Origin: a virus
IMG/VR virus record: IMGVR_UViG_3300042691_040362
Span: 1 to 64,000 of that record
Reading direction: 5' to 3' (one strand)
DNA length: 64,000 nucleotides
Both the position numbers and the translations under genes were made by a program. This document shows, piece after piece, positions 58,101 through 63,905 of this stretch; the first letter of the stretch is position 1; each line of letters starts with the position of its first letter. The notes beneath the pieces were generated by a model that made no database searches, was not told the DNA's origin, and saw only the letters and a list, made by a program, of their open reading frames with translations.

Positions 58101-58184
58101 ATGACAATATTATTAATTTGGTTAGGTGGATTTCTATTAGGAGCTGGGATCACATTATTTATTACAAACAAAAAGCAACAATAA
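58101..58184 (+). CDS. Tiny membrane protein, 27 aa
   Basis: MTILLIWLGGFLLGAGITLFITNKKQQ: one membrane span and a basic tail, preceded by a promoter 14 nt upstream. The composition (hydrophobic core plus lysines at the C-terminus) supports a real micropeptide. Confidence 0.55.
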   Translation: MTILLIWLGGFLLGAGITLFITNKKQQ

Positions 58185-58194
58185 TATTCAGAAT

Positions 58195-58443
58195 ATGAAA
58201 ATATATCAAGTATATAGTGGGGAAGAGGATAAACATGGATTCCAGAGAGAATACTACATAGCAACATATGTTAGTAAGGAAAAAGCATTACAACATTGTG
58301 AACGTATAGTGGAGGAAACTCCATTGTATGGGGATAAATTAGAGGAGGTAGAAGGGAGTTGGGGAAAATGTTGGGATGCTATTGGGTGGGGTAGAGTAAC
58401 GATTTGTGCTTTATATGAGAGGGAAGTGAATGTGGAGGTATGA
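58195..58443 (+). CDS. Hypothetical protein, 82 aa
   Basis: KIYQVYSGEEDKHGFQREYYIATYVSKEKALQHCERIVEETPLYGDKLEEVEGSWGKCWDAIGWGRVTICALYEREV; small alpha/beta. Unknown. Confidence 0.7.
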   Translation: MKIYQVYSGEEDKHGFQREYYIATYVSKEKALQHCERIVEETPLYGDKLEEVEGSWGKCWDAIGWGRVTICALYEREVNVEV

Positions 58444-58600
58444 CAAGTTCGTATATATGGATATATGGATATACGTATAGTTGGGAGTATGTGACCTAGG
58501 GATCAACGGGAATGGGGTGCAGGGATTGGGGAGACACAACCCCTTCCCACACCTCCCCACCCCACTTTGCATCGACAAAATATATATGTATATACAACGA
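58444..58600 (+). repeat. Gene-free GC hairpin with flanking alternating AT tracts
   Basis: A 234-nt gene gap. It starts with alternating TATATGGATATATG and TATACGTATA tracts, followed by a GC-rich hairpin. On the G side four runs occur: GGG (58508), GGGG (58514), GGG (58522), GGGG (58528), separated by 3-4 nt. The other strand arm carries CCCC (58540), CCC (58546), CCCC (58555) and CCCC (58560). They can pair as a long stem around loop AGACACAA, or the G side can fold as a quadruplex. Another TATATATGTATATAC tract follows. Confidence 0.6.
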
Positions 58601-58626
58601 CACACGCAAAATACAGTAAAACTTGC

Positions 58627-58657
58627 GGGGATTACATGGTTTTTTAACATATATTTA
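58627..58657 (+). promoter_or_regulatory. Promoter-like element
   Basis: GGGGATTAC, 13 nt, ATATATTTA; for the gene at 58678. Confidence 0.6.
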
Positions 58658-58677
58658 ACTCAATAAATAAAGAAAAT

Positions 58678-58902
58678 ATGAAAACAGATGTTAATTTAGA
58701 TATGTACAGAAACGTTGATATAATTTCAGCGGAACTAAAAATAGCTATTGATGCTCTTGAACAAGATGTTGATGATTTCTGTTCCAATTTTGTTAAAACA
58801 CAAGAGGACTTGCAACTAGTTTCATTGTTCCAGTCCATGTTGAATGATTTATACAATGATTTGGAAAACATTAACAACATAAGAGGTGTATTATACAACT
58901 AG
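58678..58902 (+). CDS. Helical protein, paralogue of 57178, 74 aa
   Basis: MKTDVNLDMYRNVDIISAELKIAIDALEQDVDDFCSNFVKTQEDLQ ... MLNDLYNDLENINNIRGVLYN; same length and layout as 57178. Stop TAG begins the next box. Confidence 0.72.
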   Translation: MKTDVNLDMYRNVDIISAELKIAIDALEQDVDDFCSNFVKTQEDLQLVSLFQSMLNDLYNDLENINNIRGVLYN

Positions 58903-58930
58903 GAATACAAAAAATACGTTCGTATATTTA
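58900..58930 (+). promoter_or_regulatory. Promoter-like element
   Basis: TAGGAATAC, 13 nt, GTATATTTA; drives the gene-poor RNA region beginning with tRNA-like element F. Confidence 0.66.
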
Positions 58931-58979
58931 TCTCATAAGAAAAGCATTTAAAAACGTTTAATTAATTGATTAAGCATAT

Positions 58980-59049
58980 AGTCAGGTGGCGGAATGGATG
59001 GGCAACGTCAACTAATTAATAGATACAGGTTCGAATCCTGTCCTGACTA
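58980..59049 (+). ncRNA. tRNA-like element F
   Basis: 70 nt. Same acceptor AGTCAGG/CCTGACT-A and T-arm ACAGG-TTCGAAT-CCTGT as elements A-E, and the start of the D-arm TGGCGGAA. Only about 25 nt lie between D- and T-arms, too few for a normal anticodon arm plus variable loop (a CTA/TAG mini-hairpin is possible). Confidence 0.66.
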
Positions 59050-59053
59050 CCAA

Positions 59054-59203
59054 ATGTTGGCTGAAAAGTTAGGCTTTTGTTTCTATATAGGGAAGATGAC
59101 TAAGAAACAGGAACTAGAGTCTATTAGAGGTACAATCATCAGTATATCTCTTACAACATTATATAGTTCTTTGCATTTTTACTTACCTTCACCATATGTA
59201 TAA
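59054..59203 (+). CDS. Possible small protein, 49 aa
   Basis: An ATG 4 nt after tRNA-like element F opens a 49-codon frame (MLAEKLGFCFYIGKMTKKQELESIRGTIISISLTTLYSSLHFYLPSPYV). The gene-right-after-element spacing resembles the 38-41 kb array. Weak codon evidence; it may be incidental to a structured RNA. Confidence 0.35.
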   Translation: MLAEKLGFCFYIGKMTKKQELESIRGTIISISLTTLYSSLHFYLPSPYV

Positions 59204-59502
59204 TGGAACACAAAAGGGATCCTCACAGTAGGACAACGAGAAGTGAATGCTAGTCAGGACTGCTCTCAACCAAGTAGTGCTCAAAAACGCGCTCTTTACA
59301 CATATTAGTTACAACAAAAGCATTAATGCACCCGGAGTAATATACCGGTTTTTAAATTTTGACAAAAATGTTCCCGCCTCTAGTCGACCCAATTAGATGA
59401 GCAAATAACATGAGTTAATGATACAGCAAAACAATGTGAGTTAAATTTATACATAAAGCTGGTTGATAATTAGGTTGACTGGCTACCTTACTGTTCAAAT
59501 AC
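59204..59502 (+). ncRNA. Gene-free interval with long-range helix
   Basis: No credible gene. AGTCGACCCAATTA (near 59382) and TAATTAGGTTGACT (near 59467) pair over 14 positions with one mismatch and one wobble, closing about 70 nt. Another AATGTTG/CAACATT pairing spans the region just upstream. It could be a structured RNA following element F; alternatively an unannotated regulatory region. Confidence 0.45.
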
Positions 59503-59533
59503 TAGGATTACATAACATATATTCGTATATTTA
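59503..59533 (+). promoter_or_regulatory. Promoter-like element
   Basis: TAGGATTAC, 13 nt, GTATATTTA; for the small gene at 59559. Confidence 0.7.
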
Positions 59534-59558
59534 AATAAACAAAAAAACAAAAACATCT

Positions 59559-59660
59559 ATGAAAAAAGCAATTCAGAGTCCAGTTATTTTAATTCCAACT
59601 TGGTTTATTACCATTTATTATGTTGGATTAGTATTAAGTATTATTTTTACTCAAAGTTAG
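59559..59660 (+). CDS. Tiny membrane protein, 33 aa
   Basis: MKKAIQSPVILIPTWFITIYYVGLVLSIIFTQS: basic start and one membrane span; directly behind a promoter; the stop TAG begins the next box. Confidence 0.6.
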   Translation: MKKAIQSPVILIPTWFITIYYVGLVLSIIFTQS

Positions 59661-59688
59661 GATTCCAGAATTTTAGTTCGTATATTAA
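59658..59688 (+). promoter_or_regulatory. Promoter-like element for a structured RNA
   Basis: TAGGATTCC, 13 nt, GTATATTAA; 12 nt before the GC-rich RNA at 59701. Confidence 0.68.
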
Positions 59689-59700
59689 TTAAATAAGTAA

Positions 59701-59907
59701 CCGGCCCCAGTAACGGGGGATAAGTTAAAGTGAAAAGGACGGTTCAAACAGGGGAGCCATTTAGGGACAAGAGGATGAAATAAGCCCGCCCTCGGCTCAC
59801 CCGATTTAAAGGTGGACATAATAGCCACCACGCGAAGGCCGGCCAACTCATAGAGTCGTCGAGCCACTTAAACCATGGAGGTCCACAACGTTGGGCCTCC
59901 ATTTATT
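59701..59907 (+). ncRNA. GC-rich structured RNA candidate
   Basis: About 207 nt with far higher GC than its surroundings, placed between a promoter and a terminator with no plausible ORF on the + strand. CCGGCC (59701-59706) pairs with GGCCGG (59837-59842) as closing helix. Within it: CCCC-AGTAAC-GGGG, GGTTC/GAGCC, and GGTGG/CCACC hairpins; after it ACTC-ATA-GAGT. I do not recognise the family; a riboswitch, ribozyme or regulatory RNA are all possible. Confidence 0.65.
59875..59907 (+). terminator. Terminator of the GC-rich RNA
   Basis: 11-bp stem ATGGAGGTCCA/TGGGCCTCCAT (one wobble), loop CAACGT, then TTATTT. Confidence 0.8.
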
Positions 59908-59910
59908 TAT

Positions 59911-59941
59911 TAGGATTACACGTTTTATAATTGTATATTTA
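59911..59941 (+). promoter_or_regulatory. Promoter-like element
   Basis: TAGGATTAC, 13 nt, GTATATTTA; for the gene at 59964. Confidence 0.7.
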
Positions 59942-59963
59942 ATTAACCTAAAAAATTAAAAAT

Positions 59964-60227
59964 ATGAAAACTAAAATAAATTGCTTCGGTCAAACAATTA
60001 AGATTAATTCCCAACAAGAACTAGTTGAGTTTCTGACTAATAATCCATTCAAAACAGAGAAACAAATATGTGCTGAACTATGGAATTCAGAACGAGAAAA
60101 AAAACATGCCGACCTGATTAGACGTGCTTTATTTAAGGGTACAATTGGTAGGGTTAGAGTTAAAACAGGAACTAGAAATAGAATTCATTACTATGTTTCG
60201 TCTGAGAGACAAACATATAATTTTTAA
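59964..60227 (+). CDS. Winged-helix-like small protein, 87 aa
   Basis: QQELVEFLTNNPFKTEKQICAELWNSEREKKHADLIRRALFKGTIGRVRVKTGTRNRIHYYVS: a helix-helix-helix-strand-strand arrangement of a winged helix with basic recognition helix (HADLIRRALFKG). Could regulate transcription. No family name supported. Confidence 0.72.
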   Translation: MKTKINCFGQTIKINSQQELVEFLTNNPFKTEKQICAELWNSEREKKHADLIRRALFKGTIGRVRVKTGTRNRIHYYVSSERQTYNF

Positions 60228-60233
60228 AAATAA

Positions 60234-60264
60234 TAGGATTACATATTAAATAACTGTATATTCA
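60234..60264 (+). promoter_or_regulatory. Promoter-like element
   Basis: TAGGATTAC, 13 nt, GTATATTCA; for the gene at 60286. Confidence 0.68.
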
Positions 60265-60285
60265 AGTAACTTAAAAAACATAAAT

Positions 60286-60459
60286 ATGAAAAAGATAGTT
60301 TTAATGATTATGACTGCATTGATGATATCTGCGGTTGCGAACGCAAATACAACAGATAGAAACAAGAAAAGAAAGAAACATAAAACACATAAAAGCAGCC
60401 ATCATGGTTGGAAAAATGTTTCAATAGGGCGAACATGTAATAAGAAAAAACGTCATTAA
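60286..60459 (+). CDS. Exported basic protein, 57 aa
   Basis: Signal peptide MKKIVLMIMTALMISAVANA followed by a Lys/His-rich mature part (NKKRKKHKTHKSSHHGWK ... NKKKRH). Probably secreted into the periplasm; cationic, might bind nucleic acid or LPS. Unknown. Confidence 0.7.
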   Translation: MKKIVLMIMTALMISAVANANTTDRNKKRKKHKTHKSSHHGWKNVSIGRTCNKKKRH

Positions 60460-60487
60460 GATTATTTATTAGTAGTAGTTTATTAAT

Positions 60488-60521
60488 GGGGCGGATGCTT
60501 AAGTCCGCCCATTATTATTTT
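60488..60521 (+). terminator. Hairpin terminator
   Basis: GGGCGGA/TCCGCCC with loop TGCTTAAG, followed by ATTATTATTTT. Confidence 0.82.
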
Positions 60522-60533
60522 CAGTTACAATAT

Positions 60534-60564
60534 TAGGATTACAAGTTATATAGTTGTATATTTA
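60534..60564 (+). promoter_or_regulatory. Promoter-like element without nearby gene
   Basis: TAGGATTAC, 13 nt, GTATATTTA. A second copy follows at 60622; the 57 nt between holds no gene. Confidence 0.65.
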
Positions 60565-60621
60565 AGTATAAGAAAAATAAATAATTCGTTCTTTAAATAA
60601 AAATAAGTAAAATAAATTAAT

Positions 60622-60652
60622 TAGGATTACAAGATATACAGTTGTATATTTA
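60622..60652 (+). promoter_or_regulatory. Promoter-like element
   Basis: TAGGATTAC, 13 nt, GTATATTTA; for the gene at 60703, 50 nt downstream, so with a longer leader than usual. Confidence 0.68.
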
Positions 60653-60702
60653 AAACATAATAAAAATAAATAATTAAAAACTAAAAACAAAAAATAAAGG
60701 TT

Positions 60703-61041
60703 ATGAAAAACGAAAATCAAAACATCGAAACAAAACAATTAGGTAGACCTGTTAATCCGAATTCAGTTCGTCAACAACGATTAGCAGAGTTAGAAGCAAA
60801 ACGTAATAACGGAGAGTTAAAACGAGGACGTCCGGTAAACGGGACATCAGTACGTCAAGCTAGATTAGCTGAGTTAGCAGCGAAAGCTGAATTAAACGGA
60901 GGCGTTATTAAAAGAGGTCGTCCCTCAAATGGCGAATCAGAACGTCAAAAACGATTAGCTGAGCGTGCTGCTAAAGCAGCGAGTGGAATTGAAATTAAAC
61001 GCGGTCGACCAGCAATGGTTAAAGCAGAAGTTAGTAAGTAA
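60703..61041 (+). CDS. Four-repeat AT-hook protein, 112 aa
   Basis: Four copies of a unit close to KRGRPVNGxSxRQxRLAEL: LGRPVNPNSVRQQRLAEL, KRGRPVNGTSVRQARLAEL, KRGRPSNGESERQKRLAER and KRGRPAMV. Each has an AT-hook core (GRP) followed by a basic helix, so a multivalent minor-groove DNA binder is likely. Strongly basic, no other domain. Confidence 0.82.
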   Translation: MKNENQNIETKQLGRPVNPNSVRQQRLAELEAKRNNGELKRGRPVNGTSVRQARLAELAAKAELNGGVIKRGRPSNGESERQKRLAERAAKAASGIEIKRGRPAMVKAEVSK

Positions 61042-61062
61042 GTTGTGTATGTTTTAAGTAAT

Positions 61063-61091
61063 AGGGTAGTCCGTTAGGACTACCTTATTTT
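61063..61091 (+). terminator. Terminator overlapping a promoter
   Basis: GGTAGTCC/GGACTACC (8 bp plus two outer pairs), loop GTTA, T-rich tail. Confidence 0.85.
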
Positions 61092-61105
61092 ATCTCATAT
61101 ATTTA
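61075..61105 (+). promoter_or_regulatory. Promoter-like element inside a terminator
   Basis: TAGGACTAC, 13 nt, ATATATTTA; for the gene at 61151. Confidence 0.68.
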
Positions 61106-61150
61106 AATATAATAAAAAAAGATAATTTAAACTTTTAAAAACTTAAAACT

Positions 61151-61399
61151 ATGATGAACTGGACAGAATTAAGACCTAAATTAAGAGCTGAGTTTAAAGA
61201 TAATTTTACTTTTTATAATGATACTTATAAAAGTGGAAATAAGAGAGTGAAAATATGTTGTAATGTATTAGATGCGAATGTAGTAAAAGCATTTATTTTA
61301 GAACAAGATTCTGAATTAGATGTAAAAATCGAAACATTATACCCCCCGTTTATTAGTGTAGGAATTGATTATGTAATGATTAGATATAACAAGATATAA
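61151..61399 (+). CDS. Hypothetical protein, 82 aa
   Basis: MMNWTELRPKLRAEFKDNFTFYNDTYKSGNKRVKICCNVLDANVVKAFILEQDSELDVKIETLYPPFISVGIDYVMIRYNKI: mixed alpha/beta. Unknown. Confidence 0.7.
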   Translation: MMNWTELRPKLRAEFKDNFTFYNDTYKSGNKRVKICCNVLDANVVKAFILEQDSELDVKIETLYPPFISVGIDYVMIRYNKI

Positions 61400-61410
61400 A
61401 TTAGTTAAAT

Positions 61411-61443
61411 GGGTAGGTCATTAGGCCTACCCTATTATATTTA
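61411..61443 (+). terminator. Terminator overlapping a promoter
   Basis: GGGTAGG/CCTACCC with loop TCATTAGG, followed by a TATTATATTT tail. Confidence 0.82.
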
Positions 61444-61452
61444 GTATATTTA
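61422..61452 (+). promoter_or_regulatory. Promoter-like element inside a terminator
   Basis: TAGGCCTAC, 13 nt, GTATATTTA; for the gene at 61475. Confidence 0.68.
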
Positions 61453-61474
61453 ATTAACTTAAAAAACGAAACAT

Positions 61475-61657
61475 ATGAAATCAAAGCAAATATTATTAAA
61501 CATGTTAGCCGTTGTTATAACGTTTGAATACATTGGAGTAACCGCAGCATGTGTTATGTACCCGAGCTGGGGAGCATTGGTAATGAATATTGCTTGTGCT
61601 GTAGCATGTGTTGTAACTGTACATAATGCCCATTTCTATAAATACCAAACGCGTTAG
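61475..61657 (+). CDS. Membrane protein, 60 aa
   Basis: Two hydrophobic segments (LLNMLAVVITFEYIGVTAACVMY and ALVMNIACAVACVVTV) separated by PSWG. Stop TAG begins the next box. Unknown. Confidence 0.7.
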   Translation: MKSKQILLNMLAVVITFEYIGVTAACVMYPSWGALVMNIACAVACVVTVHNAHFYKYQTR

Positions 61658-61685
61658 GACTACACATTAGTATATTGTATATTCA
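61655..61685 (+). promoter_or_regulatory. Promoter-like element
   Basis: TAGGACTAC, 13 nt, GTATATTCA; for the gene at 61709. Confidence 0.68.
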
Positions 61686-61708
61686 ATCAACCAATAAAAC
61701 ATAAACAT

Positions 61709-61903
61709 ATGAGTACTCAAATTACATTCCCTAAACCATTTCAGTGGTTCATTAAAATAGGAATATCAATAGCTGGTATAGTGGGTTTAATAAATGTGGA
61801 GATTGCCTCACATAAGAGTGGATGTGAGTTTTTCATAATGGTGGGTATTGAATTGGTTACCTTATGTTATGGCTTGTGGCTTACTAGATTTATCGATGAA
61901 TAG
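61709..61903 (+). CDS. Membrane protein, 64 aa
   Basis: Two hydrophobic segments (WFIKIGISIAGIVGLINVEI and FFIMVGIELVTLCYGLWL). Stop TAG begins the next box. Unknown. Confidence 0.7.
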   Translation: MSTQITFPKPFQWFIKIGISIAGIVGLINVEIASHKSGCEFFIMVGIELVTLCYGLWLTRFIDE

Positions 61904-61931
61904 GACTACATAGTATATGCTCGTATATTAA
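61901..61931 (+). promoter_or_regulatory. Promoter-like element
   Basis: TAGGACTAC, 13 nt, GTATATTAA; for the gene at 61956. Confidence 0.66.
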
Positions 61932-61955
61932 ATTAACTTAAAAAACGTAAAATAT

Positions 61956-62261
61956 ATGAAAATCGAATTAAGAAAATTAAACGTACTCGAGTATTTACAA
62001 TTTGAACGCGATGAACGTATTCCTGAGTTAATCGAATCGTATGATGGCGATGTAGAATATGTCATTAATGAGATATGGGGTCCATTAACTACAGTATTGG
62101 ACGGGAAAACAGATAATGACTTAATGGACATTATTAATTCCATCATGGATAAAGATACGTATGAGGACGAGTTTAATGCGTTTAAATTACATATAGGATC
62201 CGACGATATAGAAGAGATAGACTGCTGGCTTGTATGGGAAATGATTTGTAACCCATTATAA
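61956..62261 (+). CDS. Acidic protein, 101 aa
   Basis: Very acidic and helical (RDERIPELIESYDGDVEYVINEIWGPLTTVLDGKTDNDLMDIINSIMDKDTYEDEFNAFKLHIGSDDIEEIDCWLVWEMI). Unknown; DNA mimicry is a possibility only. Confidence 0.72.
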   Translation: MKIELRKLNVLEYLQFERDERIPELIESYDGDVEYVINEIWGPLTTVLDGKTDNDLMDIINSIMDKDTYEDEFNAFKLHIGSDDIEEIDCWLVWEMICNPL

Positions 62262-62555
62262 GATTTACTTATATATGCGTACGTACGTATGCAATTATAA
62301 ATACTGGCCCATGCGCGCCGTCGTCCATATAGCGGGCGGGCGCGTCGGGACAGGATATGCCACCAATTCCCACATCTTATACAACTTTTACGCCTCGACT
62401 TGTATATACGTATATACATATATACCCATAAACATATCTAAATTTTCAAACTAACCCTTTTTGCCAAACCTTAAAAGGAACGCACCCAACCAAAAAAACG
62501 ATCTTTTCATTATCGACAAAGTATATACGTATATTTATAATAAACCATTTATCTA
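62262..62555 (+). other. Gene-free GC-rich island with palindromes
   Basis: A 294-nt gap. It holds a near-palindrome GCGTACGTACGTATGC (62277-62292), a GC-rich hairpin with CGCGCC/GGCGCG arms (62314-62344), the perfect alternating tract TGTATATACGTATATACA (62401-62418), and a second TATATACGTATAT-type tract before the next gene. Layout parallels the GC island at 58444-58600. Candidate regulatory, origin or RNA region; nothing decisive. Confidence 0.5.
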
Positions 62556-63173
62556 ATGAATTTAACAGAGATCTACATTAACGTATTTTTTGAGAATTTT
62601 TTTAAAGAACTACAAGAAGAATACCCATTAAATGAGGAATCAAATCCAGCTCTTCAAGAATTGCTCACTAAAGCAAACGAGCTTGTTTTTAAAAAGTTTG
62701 GTATCAATCCAAGTAATAAAGTTTATTTTATAGCAGGTTCGGCAGCCCTATATCTTTTCCCAGTTTTAAGAGACAAATTGGATTTACGTAGTACAGTAGG
62801 TGATTTAGATATTATTATTCCAGAAGCTAAATATTGGAAACAAGCAGGTCTCGAGGGACAAACCATCTATCGTCCTAAAGAAGACAAGCGTATTGAGGTG
62901 TTTACTGAGTGGGATCCTGCTAAAGCAGGGGGTGATTATGAAAATATAAAAGTAAGAAGTACCTCAGATATTCTAAAAGATTCATTTCAATCTCAAGGCT
63001 ATTGGTTCATGAGTTTAATAGATATTTTTGATTATAAAATGAAGTTAGGTCGTCCTAAAGAAAAGGATATTCTTGATAAAATTAAAGCATATCAAGACGG
63101 AACTATTACCGATAAAATTAGTTTATTAAGACAATTACTTTCTTATTATAAAAAAGAAGATATTAAAAACTAG
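62556..63173 (+). CDS. Nucleotidyltransferase-fold protein, 205 aa
   Basis: VYFIAGSAALYLFPVLRDKL ... STVGDLDIIIPEAKYW is the G-S ... D-x-D pattern of the nucleotidyltransferase superfamily, with RIEVFTEWDP and DYKMKLGRPKEKDILDKIKAY following. Related folds include AbiEii-type toxins and tRNA-modifying enzymes. No helper gene (AbiEi-like) is adjacent, so whether it is a toxin, defence protein or enzyme is open. Confidence 0.78.
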   Translation: MNLTEIYINVFFENFFKELQEEYPLNEESNPALQELLTKANELVFKKFGINPSNKVYFIAGSAALYLFPVLRDKLDLRSTVGDLDIIIPEAKYWKQAGLEGQTIYRPKEDKRIEVFTEWDPAKAGGDYENIKVRSTSDILKDSFQSQGYWFMSLIDIFDYKMKLGRPKEKDILDKIKAYQDGTITDKISLLRQLLSYYKKEDIKN

Positions 63174-63201
63174 GATTTCAAAATTTCATTTTATATATTC
63201 C
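63171..63201 (+). promoter_or_regulatory. Promoter-like element
   Basis: TAGGATTTC, 13 nt, ATATATTCC; for the gene at 63214. Confidence 0.6.
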
Positions 63202-63213
63202 AGAAAAAAATAT

Positions 63214-63372
63214 ATGAAAAATTTTATAAAAATAATCCTTGTAATTATTATGTATTACCTTATTGGTAGTTTTATTGCTTGGGACCTTGACATAGCCAAT
63301 TGGAGTTGGGTAGGTAGAGTATTCTATATTATATTTAGTATTTGGGGGATATCTAAAGTAACAGAAGATTAA
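63214..63372 (+). CDS. Small membrane protein, 52 aa
   Basis: Two hydrophobic stretches (FIKIILVIIMYYLIGSFIAW and WVGRVFYIIFSIWGI). Unknown. Confidence 0.65.
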   Translation: MKNFIKIILVIIMYYLIGSFIAWDLDIANWSWVGRVFYIIFSIWGISKVTED

Positions 63373-63398
63373 TATATACATATATACGTAGGAAGGTT

Positions 63399-63905
63399 AT
63401 GAATGGTAGGACATTATGGGTTAAAGAGGAAATTCTTGAGAGAGTTTCCTCCATTGTTGGGTATTTTAATAATACTTATTCACCAAATGATCAAGTTTTA
63501 TTTGCTCCTGTTTTACAAGGGGCAATTCCTTTTTTCTCAGATATTGCTAAAGGAGTTACATTTGATCCTTTTATTGAATATATTGGTATTAGTTCATATA
63601 AAGGTGAACAACAGAAAGAATTCAATCTATATCGTATGATTGATACCAAATATATTTCGGGTAAAATAGTATGGTTATTTGATGATATTGCTGATTCAGG
63701 AAATACGTTAAATTATTTATCTAAGTTGTTATACCAACGGGGAGCACAAGATGTAAAGACATGTGTGTTAATTAAAAAACAGCATTGTAAATGTAATATT
63801 GATCAATTTGGATTTGAAATGGGTGATGGTTGGTTATGGGGTTATGGTATGGATTCACCAAATGGAAAAGGACGCTCATTAAATAATATATATTGTAAAT
63901 TATGA
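63399..63905 (+). CDS. Phosphoribosyltransferase, HGPRT-like, 168 aa
   Basis: Type I PRTase: VLFAPVLQGAIPFFSDIAKGV (pyrophosphate loop), VWLFDDIADSGNTLNYLSKLLYQRGAQDVKTCVLIKK (PRPP-binding loop DDIADSGNT). It would attach phosphoribose to a purine base in nucleotide salvage. The leader AGGAAGGTTATG is unusual: it contains AGGAAGG and an upstream TATATACATATATACG tract. Confidence 0.88.
   Translation: MNGRTLWVKEEILERVSSIVGYFNNTYSPNDQVLFAPVLQGAIPFFSDIAKGVTFDPFIEYIGISSYKGEQQKEFNLYRMIDTKYISGKIVWLFDDIADSGNTLNYLSKLLYQRGAQDVKTCVLIKKQHCKCNIDQFGFEMGDGWLWGYGMDSPNGKGRSLNNIYCKL

Noticed and set aside
58411-58666. Overlapping frames on both strands around 58411-58666
   Set aside because: Both run through the G-run/C-run hairpin; translated sequence is Pro/Cys-rich and low complexity. 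The region is better explained as non-coding.
59685-59867. Minus-strand 60-aa frame over the GC-rich RNA
   Set aside because: It is covered by the RNA hairpins, has no start context, and the + strand promoter and terminator bracket this DNA on the opposite strand.
59701-59907. Twister, hammerhead, HDV-like, cobalamin or c-di-GMP RNA
   Set aside because: I compared remembered consensus cores and found no convincing match; the RNA is left unnamed.
46344-61931. Short interspersed repeat or CRISPR-like array formed by the boxed elements
   Set aside because: The repeats are spaced by genes and always precede starts; they are better read as promoters.
61928-62419. Minus-strand 163-aa open frame
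   Set aside because: It overlaps the well-supported + strand gene at 61956 and runs through the GC hairpin region; composition is Ser/Arg/Tyr-rich and unlike the other genes, and no boxed promoter faces it.
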